DNA from: Actinomadura litoris
Lineage (GTDB): Bacteria; Actinomycetota; Actinomycetes; Streptosporangiales; Streptosporangiaceae
Assembly: GCF_009733595.1 (NCBI RefSeq)
Contig: NZ_WOFH01000004.1
Location: 496,001-560,000, forward strand
Length of the DNA stretch: 64,000 nt
Direction: 5' to 3'
Positions 27,136-35,601 of this stretch are shown in pieces (within the stretch, counting starts at the first letter, position 1; each line of letters opens with the position of its first letter). Below the pieces are notes generated by a model. That model did no database searches and was not told the origin of the DNA. It worked only from the letters and a program-made list of their open reading frames with translations. A program made the position numbers and the translations under genes.

Positions 27136-28125
27136 ATGACGACCACCGAGGCGGGTAGTGAGGCGAATGTCCCGGCGGCCCGGCCCTCCGGGGCCGCGCC
27201 CACCGGTGAGGGCCCCGGCGAGGACGCGGGCGGAGGCGCTCGGCGGGACGCCGGGGAGGGCGCCGTCCAGGTGGTCGGGTCGCTGTCGCCGTCCCGCGCG
27301 GGCGACTTCATGACCTGCCCGCTGCTGTACCGGTTCCGGGTGATCGACAAGCTTCCCGAGCGGCCGAGCGCGGCCGCGGCGCGGGGGACGCTGGTGCACG
27401 CGGTGCTGGAGCGGCTGTACGACCTGCCGACGGGCGGTCGGACGCCGGAGGCGGCGCTGGAGCTGCTCGTCCCGCAGTGGGAGCGGCTGCTGGAGCAGGA
27501 GCCGGAGCTCGCCGAGCTGTTCGCGGGCGAGGACGGCGAGGCCGAGCGGGCTCAGTGGCTGGAGCAGGCGCGGCGGATGGTGGAACGGTACTTCACGCTG
27601 GAGGATCCGCGCCGCCTGGAGCCCGCCGAGCGGGAGCTGTTCGTGGAGACCGTGCTCGACTCGGGGCTGAAGCTGCGGGGCTACATCGACCGGGTGGACG
27701 TGGCGCCGAGCGGCGACGTGCGGATCGTGGACTACAAGACGGGGACGGCCCCCCGGGCCGACTTCGAGGCGCGGGCGCTGTTCCAGATGAAGTTCTACGC
27801 GCTGGTGCTGTGGCGGCTCCAGGGGCGGGTGCCGCGCCTGTTGCAGCTGATGTACCTGGGGAACGGCGAGGTGCTGCGCTACGAGCCCGACGAGGCCGAC
27901 CTGCGGGCCACGCAGCGGAAGGTGGAGGCGCTGTGGGAGGCGATCCGCCGGGCCATGGACACCGGTGAGTGGCGGCCGCGGACGAGCCGGCTGTGCGACT
28001 GGTGCGACCACAGGGAGCGGTGCCCGCAGTTCGGGGGCACTCCCCCGCCGCTGCCGGTGAAGCCGGTCGACCGCCCGTCCCCGGCCGATCTGGAGTCCGC
28101 CGCGCGGGAACGCGACGACCTCTGA
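27136..28125 (+). CDS. RecB-family PD-(D/E)XK nuclease
   Basis: The 329-residue protein has the RecB-like nuclease order: SPSRAGDFMTCPLLYRFRVI, RGTLVHAVLERLY, the catalytic VRIVDYKTGTAP (Asp and Lys), and a final cysteine cluster CDWCDHRERCPQF that together with the first cysteine in the SPS motif (Cys in FMTCP) can bind a 4Fe-4S cluster, as in AddB or Cas4-type nucleases. It should cut single-stranded DNA ends in repair. The M. tuberculosis counterpart is Rv2119 next to trmI. The first 45 residues are low-complexity and probably disordered. Confidence 0.87.
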   Translation: MTTTEAGSEANVPAARPSGAAPTGEGPGEDAGGGARRDAGEGAVQVVGSLSPSRAGDFMTCPLLYRFRVIDKLPERPSAAAARGTLVHAVLERLYDLPTGGRTPEAALELLVPQWERLLEQEPELAELFAGEDGEAERAQWLEQARRMVERYFTLEDPRRLEPAERELFVETVLDSGLKLRGYIDRVDVAPSGDVRIVDYKTGTAPRADFEARALFQMKFYALVLWRLQGRVPRLLQLMYLGNGEVLRYEPDEADLRATQRKVEALWEAIRRAMDTGEWRPRTSRLCDWCDHRERCPQFGGTPPPLPVKPVDRPSPADLESAARERDDL

Positions 28126-28500
28126 CCCGTACCTCCGAGGCGAACCCCTGAGCCGAGCCCCGTCTCCGGCGCGCCCCGCGATCTCCTCCTGGAGGAGCAG
28201 GGCCGACGCTTCCCAATGAACCGGGATGAAGCGGGCACCATGCTGCTGCACGGCGGGCCGCGCGGGGCCGGGCGTCCGGCGACCAAGCGCTTGATCAGGG
28301 ATCTTGACCAAAGGCAGTGGCGGGGCCCCGCCGAACCTGAACGGCGCCTGAACGCCGGACGCGGCGCGGCGGCCGCGGTCGCTGACCGGCGCGGGGTTGG
28401 GGGTCGTATCGGGGCCGTGCCGCGCGTCCTCCTTGGGGAGGACGACAGATCCCCGCACAGGAGGGGTCACGACCTGGTACGACCTCCTAGGGTGAGAGTC
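28126..28500. promoter_or_regulatory. Gene-free leader before the sensor kinase, with inverted repeats
   Basis: No supported gene lies here. Three symmetric sites stand out: CTCCTCC-T-GGAGGAG (28183-28197), the palindrome CAAGCGCTTG (28284-28293), and CGTCCTCC-TTGG-GGAGGACG (28425-28444), an 8-bp stem about 57 bases before the kinase start. The last one repeats a GGAGGACGA block that also occurs before the ABC transporter gene (30645-30653). A TAGGGT element near 28491 may be a minus-10 region. Confidence 0.45.
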
Positions 28501-29724
28501 GTGTCACCCCGTATCCGTGGTCTTCGTACCTGCCGTGCCTGGCTGCAGTCGCGCCCGCTGGCGGCCGACGCGCTGCTGGCGCTCGGCCTGCTGCTGGTGG
28601 GGCTGCCGCAGCTGTACGTGGAGGACCTGCCGCACGGGGAGGGCTACGAGCAGTTCCGCTCGCCCGACGTCGTGAACGGGCTGCTGGTGGGGATGGTGGC
28701 GCTCGCGCTGACGTTCCGGCAGCGCTATCCGCTGTCGGTGCTGATGTTCGTGGTCGCGGGCGACTCGTTCATGGTGCTGCGCGACTATCCGCCGTCGGTG
28801 CCGGACGTGGTGGCGTTCCTGATCGCGGTGTACAGCGTCGCGGCGCACCGGGGGCTGGCGCACAGCGCCCTCGGCGGGCTCGTCGGGCTCGTGTACTTCG
28901 TGGTGTCGGTGACGGTGATGCCGGTCGACATCTCGCCGGTGGTGCTGATCACCGATCTGGCGCTGGTCGGCGGGGTGTGGGTGCTGGGCCGGAACCTGCG
29001 GATGCGGCGGGCCTACTTCACCGAGCTGGAGGACCGGGCGGCGCGGCTGGAGCGGGCCCGGGGCACCGACGCGCGGGCGGCGCGGATCGAGGAGCGCTCG
29101 CGGATCGCGCGGGAGCTGCACGACGTGGTCGCCCACCATGTGAGCGTGATGACGGTGCAGGCGGGGGCGGCGCGGCGGATCATCGACCGGGACGCCGACA
29201 GCGCCCGGGAGGCGATGTCGACGATCGAGGAGGTCGGGCGGACGGCGCTGAGCGAGATGCGGCGGATCGTCGGGGTGCTGCGCACCGACCGGGACGCCGA
29301 GCAGGCGGGCCGGGAGCTGGCGCCGCAGCCGGGCCTCGGCGACCTCGGGGAGCTGCTGGACCACGTCCGGGAGACGGGCCTGTCGGTGCAGCTGTGGATC
29401 GAGGGCGAGGCGCGGACCCCCTCGCCGGGGGTGGACGTGGCGGCGTTCCGGCTCATCCAGGAGGCGCTGACGAATACGCTCAAGCACGCGGGCTCGCAGG
29501 CGCGGGCCTGGGTGCGGCTCTACTACACCGACGACGACCTGACCGTCGAGATCGAGGACGACGGGCACGGCACGGCGACGATCATGGCTGACAATGGGGA
29601 CAACCCCGGGCACGGGCTGGTCGGGATGTACGAGCGGGTCGCGCTGTACGGCGGCGAGCTGCGGATCGGTCCGCGGGTCGGCGGCGGGTTCGGTGTGCGG
29701 GCACGTTTCCCCTTGGAGGCATAG
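28501..29724 (+). CDS. NarL-type sensor histidine kinase
   Basis: The 407-residue protein has about five N-terminal membrane segments (residues 15-150), a coiled coil, and a HisKA_3 dimerisation domain with the phosphoacceptor in RSRIARELHDVVAHHVSVM. The ATPase domain shows the N-box EALTNTLKHAG, the G1 box VEIEDDGHG and GHGLVGMYERVALYGGEL. It senses a membrane or envelope signal and phosphorylates the regulator encoded 69 bp downstream. I chose GTG 28501; the open frame continues upstream without similarity. Confidence 0.9.
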   Translation: MSPRIRGLRTCRAWLQSRPLAADALLALGLLLVGLPQLYVEDLPHGEGYEQFRSPDVVNGLLVGMVALALTFRQRYPLSVLMFVVAGDSFMVLRDYPPSVPDVVAFLIAVYSVAAHRGLAHSALGGLVGLVYFVVSVTVMPVDISPVVLITDLALVGGVWVLGRNLRMRRAYFTELEDRAARLERARGTDARAARIEERSRIARELHDVVAHHVSVMTVQAGAARRIIDRDADSAREAMSTIEEVGRTALSEMRRIVGVLRTDRDAEQAGRELAPQPGLGDLGELLDHVRETGLSVQLWIEGEARTPSPGVDVAAFRLIQEALTNTLKHAGSQARAWVRLYYTDDDLTVEIEDDGHGTATIMADNGDNPGHGLVGMYERVALYGGELRIGPRVGGGFGVRARFPLEA

Positions 29725-29793
29725 GTTGAGGACGAGCGGTGCGATCGGCGTGAGGCGAGGAGCGGGGACGATGGACGCGAACGGGATGTGCCG

Positions 29794-30474
29794 ATGAGCA
29801 CGGTGCGGGTGCTGCTCGTCGATGACCAGCCGCTGCTGCGGACGGGTTTCCGGCTGATCCTGGAGGCCGAGGCCGACATCGCGGTCGTCGGCGAGGCCGG
29901 GGACGGCGCGGCGGCGGTGGAGATGACGCGGTCGCTGCTGCCCGACGTGGTGCTGATGGACATCCGGATGCCGGGCGTGGACGGGATCGAGGCGACCCGG
30001 CGGATCATCCGGGAGGGCGCCGCCTCGCACGACCCGAAGGTGCTGATCCTCACGACGTTCGACCTGGACGAGTACGTGATCGAGGCGGTGCGGGCGGGCG
30101 CGAGCGGGTTCCTGCTGAAGGACTCCCCGCCCGAGGACCTCGTGCAGGCGATCCGGATCGTCGCGGCGGGCGACGCGATCGTGGCGCCGTCGGTGACGCG
30201 GCGGCTGCTGGACAAGTTCGCGACGCGGCTGCCCGCGGTGCGGGACTCCTCTCCCCCGCCCGGGCTGGACACCCTCACCGAGCGCGAGCGCGAGGTGCTC
30301 TCGCATGTGGCGCGGGGCCAGTCGAACGCGGAGATCGCGGCGGAGCTGGTGGTGAGCGAGACGACGGTGAAGACGCACGTGGGCAACGTCCTGGCGAAGC
30401 TGGGGCTGCGCGACCGGGTGCAGGCGGTCGTGTACGCCTACGAGACGGGAATGAGCCGCCCCGGGCAGAGCTGA
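29794..30474 (+). CDS. NarL/LuxR-type response regulator
   Basis: The 226-residue regulator has a receiver domain (MSTVRVLLVDDQPLLRTGFR; phosphoacceptor Asp in DVVLMDIRMPGVDG; conserved Lys in GFLLKDSPPEDL) and a C-terminal LuxR helix-turn-helix (LTEREREVLSHVARGQSNAE to VSETTVKTHVGNVLAKLGL). It pairs with the upstream kinase. The ABC exporter that follows is the likely target, a common layout for cell-envelope or antibiotic stress systems. ATG 29794 is preferred over GTG 29788. A strong hairpin ends the two-gene unit. Confidence 0.92.
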   Translation: MSTVRVLLVDDQPLLRTGFRLILEAEADIAVVGEAGDGAAAVEMTRSLLPDVVLMDIRMPGVDGIEATRRIIREGAASHDPKVLILTTFDLDEYVIEAVRAGASGFLLKDSPPEDLVQAIRIVAAGDAIVAPSVTRRLLDKFATRLPAVRDSSPPPGLDTLTEREREVLSHVARGQSNAEIAAELVVSETTVKTHVGNVLAKLGLRDRVQAVVYAYETGMSRPGQS

Positions 30475-30824
30475 CCCCGACGGCGGAACCGTCCCCGGCG
30501 GGCAGATCCGACCCCGACCCCGACCCTGACGTCACACCGGCCGGTCCTCCCTGGAAGGAGGGCCGGCCGGCGGCGTTCTCCCCGTTCTCCCCTGAGGCGG
30601 CCCTGAATGAGACCCCCTCCTTTGACCAGGGGTTCCTACTCCGGGAGGACGACCGGGTGGAGGACCTCTCATGCCGGGGATGGAGCGGTAAGTCCATTCC
30701 TGGGGTGCATCTCACGAGGCCGCCCGACTCCTACTGTTTCTTAGGACGGGCCGCCGGGGGATCGGGCGCGACCCGCACCCTTAATCGCATTTCCGTTTCT
30801 CCACCCGAGACAGGGGAGTTTCTC
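30475..30824. promoter_or_regulatory. Gap with promoter region of the ABC exporter
   Basis: After the terminator at 30537-30570 this 350-bp gap shows CCCCT-N9-AGGGG (30614-30632), CTCC-G-GGAG followed by GACGA (about 30638-30653), and a TACTGTTTCTTAGG stretch near 30732. The GGAGGACGA block matches that before the kinase gene. These are candidate sites for the response regulator. No gene is supported. Confidence 0.4.
30537..30570 (+). terminator. Hairpin terminator after the two-component system
   Basis: A 14-bp stem with one G-T pair and a 6-base CTGGAA loop lies 62 bases past the response regulator stop. Confidence 0.75.
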
Positions 30825-31679
30825 GTGACGAACACCGCCCCATCGACCGCTGACGCGCACGCCGCGCCCGGGGCGGGCGAATTCGCCGCACGGGCGCACC
30901 AGATCGCGAAGGTGTACGGGAAGGGCGACGCGCAGGTCGTCGCCCTCGACAGCGTGACCGTCGGAATCCCCCGCGGCCGCTTCACCGCGATCATGGGCCC
31001 GTCCGGGTCCGGCAAGTCGACGCTGATGCACTGCATGGCAGGGCTGGACTCGGTGGACTCCGGGGAGGTCTACATCGGCGACACCGAGCTGACGCGGCTG
31101 CGCGACAAGCAGCTCACCCGCCTCCGCCGCGACAAGATCGGTTTCATCTTCCAGGCGTTCAACCTCGTCCCGACACTGACCGCGCTGGAGAACATCACGC
31201 TGCCGATGGACATCGCCGGGCGCAAGCCCGACCGGCAGTGGCTGGACGCCGTGATCGACACGGTGGGGCTGCGGCCCCGGTTGAAGCACCGGCCGACGGA
31301 GCTGTCGGGCGGCCAGCAGCAGCGTGTGGCGTGCGCCCGCGCCCTCGCCGCCCGGCCCGAGATCATCTTCGCGGACGAGCCGACCGGGAACCTGGACTCG
31401 CGCTCGGGCGCCGAGGTGCTGGGCTTCCTGCGCGACTCGGTGCGGCGGATGGGCCAGACGATCGTGATGGTCACCCACGACCCCTCCGCCGCCGCGTACG
31501 CCGACCAGGTGCTGTTCCTCACCGACGGGCAGATCGTCGACACGATGACGCAGCCGACGGCCGACCGCGTCCTGGAGCGCATGAAGGGCTTCGAGTCGGG
31601 GCCGCGCGCCGGCGCGGGCGTCCCCGCGGGCGCCTCCGGCCTCCCGGGCGGGCAGGAGCCGGGGGTCTCGGCGCGATGA
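30825..31679 (+). CDS. MacB/LolD-type ABC ATP-binding protein
   Basis: The 284-residue ATPase starts at GTG 30825 behind a GGGGAG site. It has Walker A GPSGSGKST, Q-loop FIFQAFNLVPTLTALEN, signature LSGGQQQRVACARALAARP, Walker B IIFADEPTGNLDS and the switch VMVTHDPSAAAYAD. These are the hallmarks of the MacB/LolD group that partner FtsX-like permeases. The C-terminal 35 residues are Gly/Pro/Ala-rich. Its stop overlaps the permease start (ATGA). It probably exports or removes lipids or antimicrobial peptides from the membrane under control of the kinase-regulator pair upstream. Confidence 0.9.
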   Translation: MTNTAPSTADAHAAPGAGEFAARAHQIAKVYGKGDAQVVALDSVTVGIPRGRFTAIMGPSGSGKSTLMHCMAGLDSVDSGEVYIGDTELTRLRDKQLTRLRRDKIGFIFQAFNLVPTLTALENITLPMDIAGRKPDRQWLDAVIDTVGLRPRLKHRPTELSGGQQQRVACARALAARPEIIFADEPTGNLDSRSGAEVLGFLRDSVRRMGQTIVMVTHDPSAAAYADQVLFLTDGQIVDTMTQPTADRVLERMKGFESGPRAGAGVPAGASGLPGGQEPGVSAR

Positions 31680-34171
31680 TGGGCAAGGTCACGCTCCGCA
31701 ACCTCGCGGCGCACAAGATCAGGCTGGTCCTCACGGCCGTCGCGGTGATCCTCGGCGTGGCGTTCGTGGCGGGCACGCTGATGTTCACCGACACGATGAA
31801 CAAGCGGTTCGACGACCTGTTCAGCCGCATCGGCACGAACGTCGCGGTGGACGTGCGGGCCAAGAAGGTGGTCGACGGCGACGACGACGGGTCCGCGGCG
31901 CAGCCCGTGCCCGCCGCCGTGCTGAAGGCCGTCCAGAACGTCGACGGGGTGAAGGACCCGTTCGGCAACGTCACCGGGTACGCCGCCGTGGTCGGCGCCG
32001 ACGGGAAGGTCGTCGGCCAGAGCGGGGAGGGCCCGCCGCAGCTCGGCACCAACTGGAACCCCAAGGGCTCCTACGATCTGAAGACGGGCCGGGCGCCGCG
32101 GGGGCCGCACGAGGTCGTCATCGACGCCGACACCGCGTCCAAGGGCAAGATCGCGGTGGGCTCCACCGCGCGGATCGTCACCTCGGGCCAGCCGGCCCGG
32201 ATGACGGTCGTCGGGCTGATCGACACCGGTGACCTGATGGGCGCGACCGTCACCGCGTTCGACACCCCGACCGCGCAGCGGATGCTGCTGAAGCCCGGCT
32301 TCTTCTCCGACATCGAGATGGCCTCGTCGGGGCCGTCGCAGGCGGAGCTGAAGTCGCGGGTCGCCAAGGCGCTGCCGGAGGGCATGGAGGCCGTCACCGG
32401 CACCGAGCTGCGCGAGGAGACCAAGAGCGACATCGCCTCGATGCTGAACTTCTTCCGCACGTTCCTGCTGGTGTTCGCGCTGATCTCGATCTTCGTCGGG
32501 GCGTTCATCATCTTCAACACGTTCTCGATGCTGGTCGCGCAGCGGACCCGGGAGCTGGCGCTGCTGCGCGCCATCGGCGCGGCCCGCCCGCAGGTGACGC
32601 GGGCCGTGATCGGCGAGGCCGTCGCGGTCGGGTTCGTCGGGTCCACCTTCGGCCTCGCCGCGGGCGCGGGCCTGGCCGCCGCGCTCCAGGCGGCGTCGGG
32701 GATGGGCGGCGGGCTCACCTTCACCGCCAGCCCCGTGATCTGGTCGTACGTGGTCGGGATCGTCGTCACCGTCGTGTCGGCGTACTTCCCGGCGCGGCGC
32801 GCCGCGAAGATCCCGCCGGTCGCGGCGATGCGCGACGACGTCGCGCTGCCGCAGCGGTCGCTGCGCATCCGGGTCGCGCTCGGGTCGCTGCTCACGCTGG
32901 TCGGCGCGGGCCTGATCGGGACCGGGCTCAGCGGCGGCGGCGGCAGCGCGGTGGCGCTCGTCGGCGGCGGCGCGTTCGGGGTGTTCATCGGCGTCGCGAT
33001 GCTCGCGCCGGTGATCAGCGTCCCGGTGGTGCGGGTCCTGGCGGCGCCGTTCGCGAAGGTGATGGGCACCCCCGGGCGGCTCGCGCAGCAGAACGCGCTG
33101 CGCAACCCGCGGCGCACCGCCGCGACCGCCGCCGCCCTCATGATCGGCCTCGCGCTGATCACGATGGTGAACGTGATGGGCGCCTCGATGCGCAAGTCGG
33201 TGGACGCGCAGATCGACCGGCAGTTCGGCGCCGACTACCTCGTCCAGCCGCAGGGCGGCGGCGGCATCGACCCCGGCGTCCTGCCGAAGGTCAAGGCCAC
33301 CCCCGGCGTCCAGTCGGCGTCGGTGACCTACGAGGGCAAGGCGAAGATCGCCGGAGACGGCACCACCTACATGGCCGGTGACGTCGCCGCGATCGCGAGC
33401 GCCGCGCGGCTGAAGATCGTCTCGGGCGGCACCGACCTCGGCGCCGCCGGGATGATGGTGGACGAGGGCACCGCGAAGGATGAGGGCTGGAAGGTCGGCT
33501 CGACGGTGTCCGCGCAGTTCACCGACGGGAAGACCCAGCGGCTCACCGTCGCCGGCGTCTACGCCAAGAGCGACCTGATCGGCGGCAAGGTCATCGCGCT
33601 GCCCGTCTACCTGGCCCACACCGCCAAGCCGTCCGCCGACGCCCTGCTGGTCGACGCGGCCAGCACGGACGCGGGGACGAAGGCGGCGCTGGAGACGACG
33701 CTGAAGGACCACCCGAACTTGAAGGTGTCCGACCAGGCGTCGCTGAAGAAGGACGCCCGCAAGCAGGTCGACTTCATCGTGACGTTCCTGTCGATCCTGC
33801 TCGCCATGTCCGTGATCATCGCGGCGGTCGGCGTGATCAACACGCTGGCGCTGTCGGTGATCGAGCGGACAAGGGAGATCGGGCTGCTGCGCGCCATCGG
33901 CATCAGCCGGCGGCAGCTGCGCCGGATGATCCGGTTGGAGTCCATCGTCATCGCGGTGTTCGGCGCGCTGCTCGGCATGGGCATCGGCGTGTCGTTCGGG
34001 GCGGCGCTGCAGAACGCGCTGAAGGACAAGGGCCTCAGCGAGCTGTCCATCCCCTTCGGCACCCTGGTCGCCTACCTCGTCGTCGCCGCCGTCATCGGCG
34101 TGCTCGCCGCGCTGTGGCCGGCGTGGCGGGCCGGGCGGATGGACGTCCTGAAGGCCATCTCCACCGAGTAG
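31676..34171 (+). CDS. FtsX/MacB-type ABC permease, ten-segment duplicated form
   Basis: The 831-residue permease has two FtsX domains, each preceded by an extracellular MacB periplasmic-core-like domain. The first core spans about residues 40-245 and the second about 500-685. FtsX blocks are seen as LISIFVGAFIIFNTFSMLVA with RTRELALLRAIGAARPQV, and LSVIERTREIGLLRAIGISR. This duplicated design is typical of actinobacterial exporters that use mechanical movement rather than a pore. It ends DVLKAIST-E, just before a strong terminator. Confidence 0.9.
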   Translation: MMGKVTLRNLAAHKIRLVLTAVAVILGVAFVAGTLMFTDTMNKRFDDLFSRIGTNVAVDVRAKKVVDGDDDGSAAQPVPAAVLKAVQNVDGVKDPFGNVTGYAAVVGADGKVVGQSGEGPPQLGTNWNPKGSYDLKTGRAPRGPHEVVIDADTASKGKIAVGSTARIVTSGQPARMTVVGLIDTGDLMGATVTAFDTPTAQRMLLKPGFFSDIEMASSGPSQAELKSRVAKALPEGMEAVTGTELREETKSDIASMLNFFRTFLLVFALISIFVGAFIIFNTFSMLVAQRTRELALLRAIGAARPQVTRAVIGEAVAVGFVGSTFGLAAGAGLAAALQAASGMGGGLTFTASPVIWSYVVGIVVTVVSAYFPARRAAKIPPVAAMRDDVALPQRSLRIRVALGSLLTLVGAGLIGTGLSGGGGSAVALVGGGAFGVFIGVAMLAPVISVPVVRVLAAPFAKVMGTPGRLAQQNALRNPRRTAATAAALMIGLALITMVNVMGASMRKSVDAQIDRQFGADYLVQPQGGGGIDPGVLPKVKATPGVQSASVTYEGKAKIAGDGTTYMAGDVAAIASAARLKIVSGGTDLGAAGMMVDEGTAKDEGWKVGSTVSAQFTDGKTQRLTVAGVYAKSDLIGGKVIALPVYLAHTAKPSADALLVDAASTDAGTKAALETTLKDHPNLKVSDQASLKKDARKQVDFIVTFLSILLAMSVIIAAVGVINTLALSVIERTREIGLLRAIGISRRQLRRMIRLESIVIAVFGALLGMGIGVSFGAALQNALKDKGLSELSIPFGTLVAYLVVAAVIGVLAALWPAWRAGRMDVLKAISTE

Positions 34172-34219
34172 GGACCCTCCTCCCAGGCGCGGGCCCGCAC
34201 CTCCCCGCGGACCCGCGCC

Positions 34220-34266
34220 GGAACGCCCCGTACGGCCCACACAGCGGACGGGGCGTTCCCCCTTTT
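34220..34266 (+). terminator. Intrinsic terminator after the ABC exporter
   Basis: GGAACGCCCCGT pairs exactly with ACGGGGCGTTCC across a 16-base loop and is followed by CCCTTTT. It also sits just past the stop of the convergent MFS gene. Confidence 0.85.
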
Positions 34267-34276
34267 CGGGGCACGG

Positions 34277-35536
34277 TCAGGCGGCCTCCGCCGGGACGGG
34301 CGCGGACGGCACGCCCGCGGCCCGCCGCAGCGGGCCGCGCAGGCACAGGGCCGTCAGCGACGTCGCGGCGCCCGCGCAGGCCAGGGCCTGCCCCACCGTC
34401 AGGACCTCCGCCAGCGCGCCCAGCACCACCGGGCCGGCGCCCTGCAACGTCATCAGGCCCGTCGACAGCAGCCCGAACGCCTGCCCCCGCCCGTCCTCGG
34501 GCAGCGCGTCCACGAAGGGCCGCTGGACGCCCAGCTCGTAGGCGAAGCCGCACCCGCACAGCAGCACCAGCGCCGCCGCGGCCGCCAGCGGCAGCGGCAG
34601 GGCGAGCGGCAGCAGCGGCAGCCCGAACAGCGCCATCAGCGGCACCGCGAGCCGCTCCCGCGCCGCCGGGCCGAGCAGCCGCCCCCCGGCGAGGTTGCCC
34701 AGCAGCATCCCCGCCGCCGAGCACGCCAGCAGCGCCCCCGCCGCCGCGTCCCCGTACCCGCGGACGCCCGCGTAGGGGACGAGGAGGCCCTCGGCGCCCG
34801 CCACGAACGCGGGCGGCAGCCACTGCGCCAGCAGCAGCGCCCGCACCGCCGGGTCCGCGAGCAGCCGCCGGTTCCCCGCCCAGCTCTCCCCCACCACCGA
34901 CCCTCCCCCGGCCCCCGGCGGGGGAGGCAGGTCGGGCAGCCGGAGCCGCACCAGCAGCGCCGCCGCCAGATGCGCGGCCGCCGCGACCAGCAGCGCGTGC
35001 CGGGCTCCGGCGGCGGCGACCGCGAGGCCGCCGAACGCCAGCCCGAGCAGCTGCGCCGCCGCCGAGGCCATCGTCATCAGCGACCGGCCCAGCACGTAGG
35101 CGTCGCCGTCCAGCACCTCGGCGACCAGCCGGTTCGAGGCGCCCGCGAACACCGGCGTCGCGCACGCCACCACCGCGACCAGCGCCAGCGCCGCCGCCAC
35201 CGGCATCTCCAGCAGGCCCAGCGCCAGCGCCGCGCCCGCCTCCAGCGCGTAGGCGCCCGCGATCAGCCGGCGCGGCCGGAGCCGGTCGGCGAGGGACCCG
35301 AGCAGCGCCCCGCCCACCAGCTGCGGCAGGAACCCGATGCCGTAGGCGACCGCCGCGAGCAGCGGCGACCCCGTCCGGCCGTACACCAGCACCGACAGCG
35401 CGATCATCCGCAGCGTGTCCGCCGCGATCGCCAGCGTCCGCGTCCCGAACAGCACCCGGAACCGCGGCTCCGCCAGCGCGTCCCGGTATCCGGCGCGGTG
35501 TCCGGCGCGGCCCTCGTCATCCACGTCCCCCGTCAC
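34277..35536 (-). CDS. MFS transporter
   Basis: The 419-residue protein has about twelve hydrophobic segments. The first half carries RFRVLFGTRTLAIAADTLRM and the cytoplasmic loop GSLADRLRPRRLIAG, which matches the MFS motif A between helices 2 and 3. It likely exports a small molecule by proton exchange. Similarity is closest to the MFS_3-like (enterobactin exporter-type) transporters. It is divergent from an ArsR-like regulator gene with a palindromic operator between them, so the regulator probably controls it. Confidence 0.85.
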   Translation of the reverse strand: MTGDVDDEGRAGHRAGYRDALAEPRFRVLFGTRTLAIAADTLRMIALSVLVYGRTGSPLLAAVAYGIGFLPQLVGGALLGSLADRLRPRRLIAGAYALEAGAALALGLLEMPVAAALALVAVVACATPVFAGASNRLVAEVLDGDAYVLGRSLMTMASAAAQLLGLAFGGLAVAAAGARHALLVAAAAHLAAALLVRLRLPDLPPPPGAGGGSVVGESWAGNRRLLADPAVRALLLAQWLPPAFVAGAEGLLVPYAGVRGYGDAAAGALLACSAAGMLLGNLAGGRLLGPAARERLAVPLMALFGLPLLPLALPLPLAAAAALVLLCGCGFAYELGVQRPFVDALPEDGRGQAFGLLSTGLMTLQGAGPVVLGALAEVLTVGQALACAGAATSLTALCLRGPLRRAAGVPSAPVPAEAA

Positions 35537-35574
35537 CCGGCCACCCTCGCCGCCCGCCGCCTGCGCCGCGACGT

Positions 35575-35592
35575 TTACGTCCCCTGGCGTAA
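35575..35592. promoter_or_regulatory. Inverted repeat TTACG-N8-CGTAA in the divergent promoter
   Basis: The repeat lies in the 65-bp gap between the MFS gene (start 35536) and the regulator gene (start 35602), nine bases before the regulator start. The position suits an autoregulatory operator for the adjacent winged-helix protein. Confidence 0.6.
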
Positions 35593-35601
35593 GGTCGGGT
35601 C

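Noticed and set aside
31070..34240. 1056-codon minus-strand open frame
   Set aside because: It is antisense to the FtsX-type permease, which has clear motifs and codon bias.
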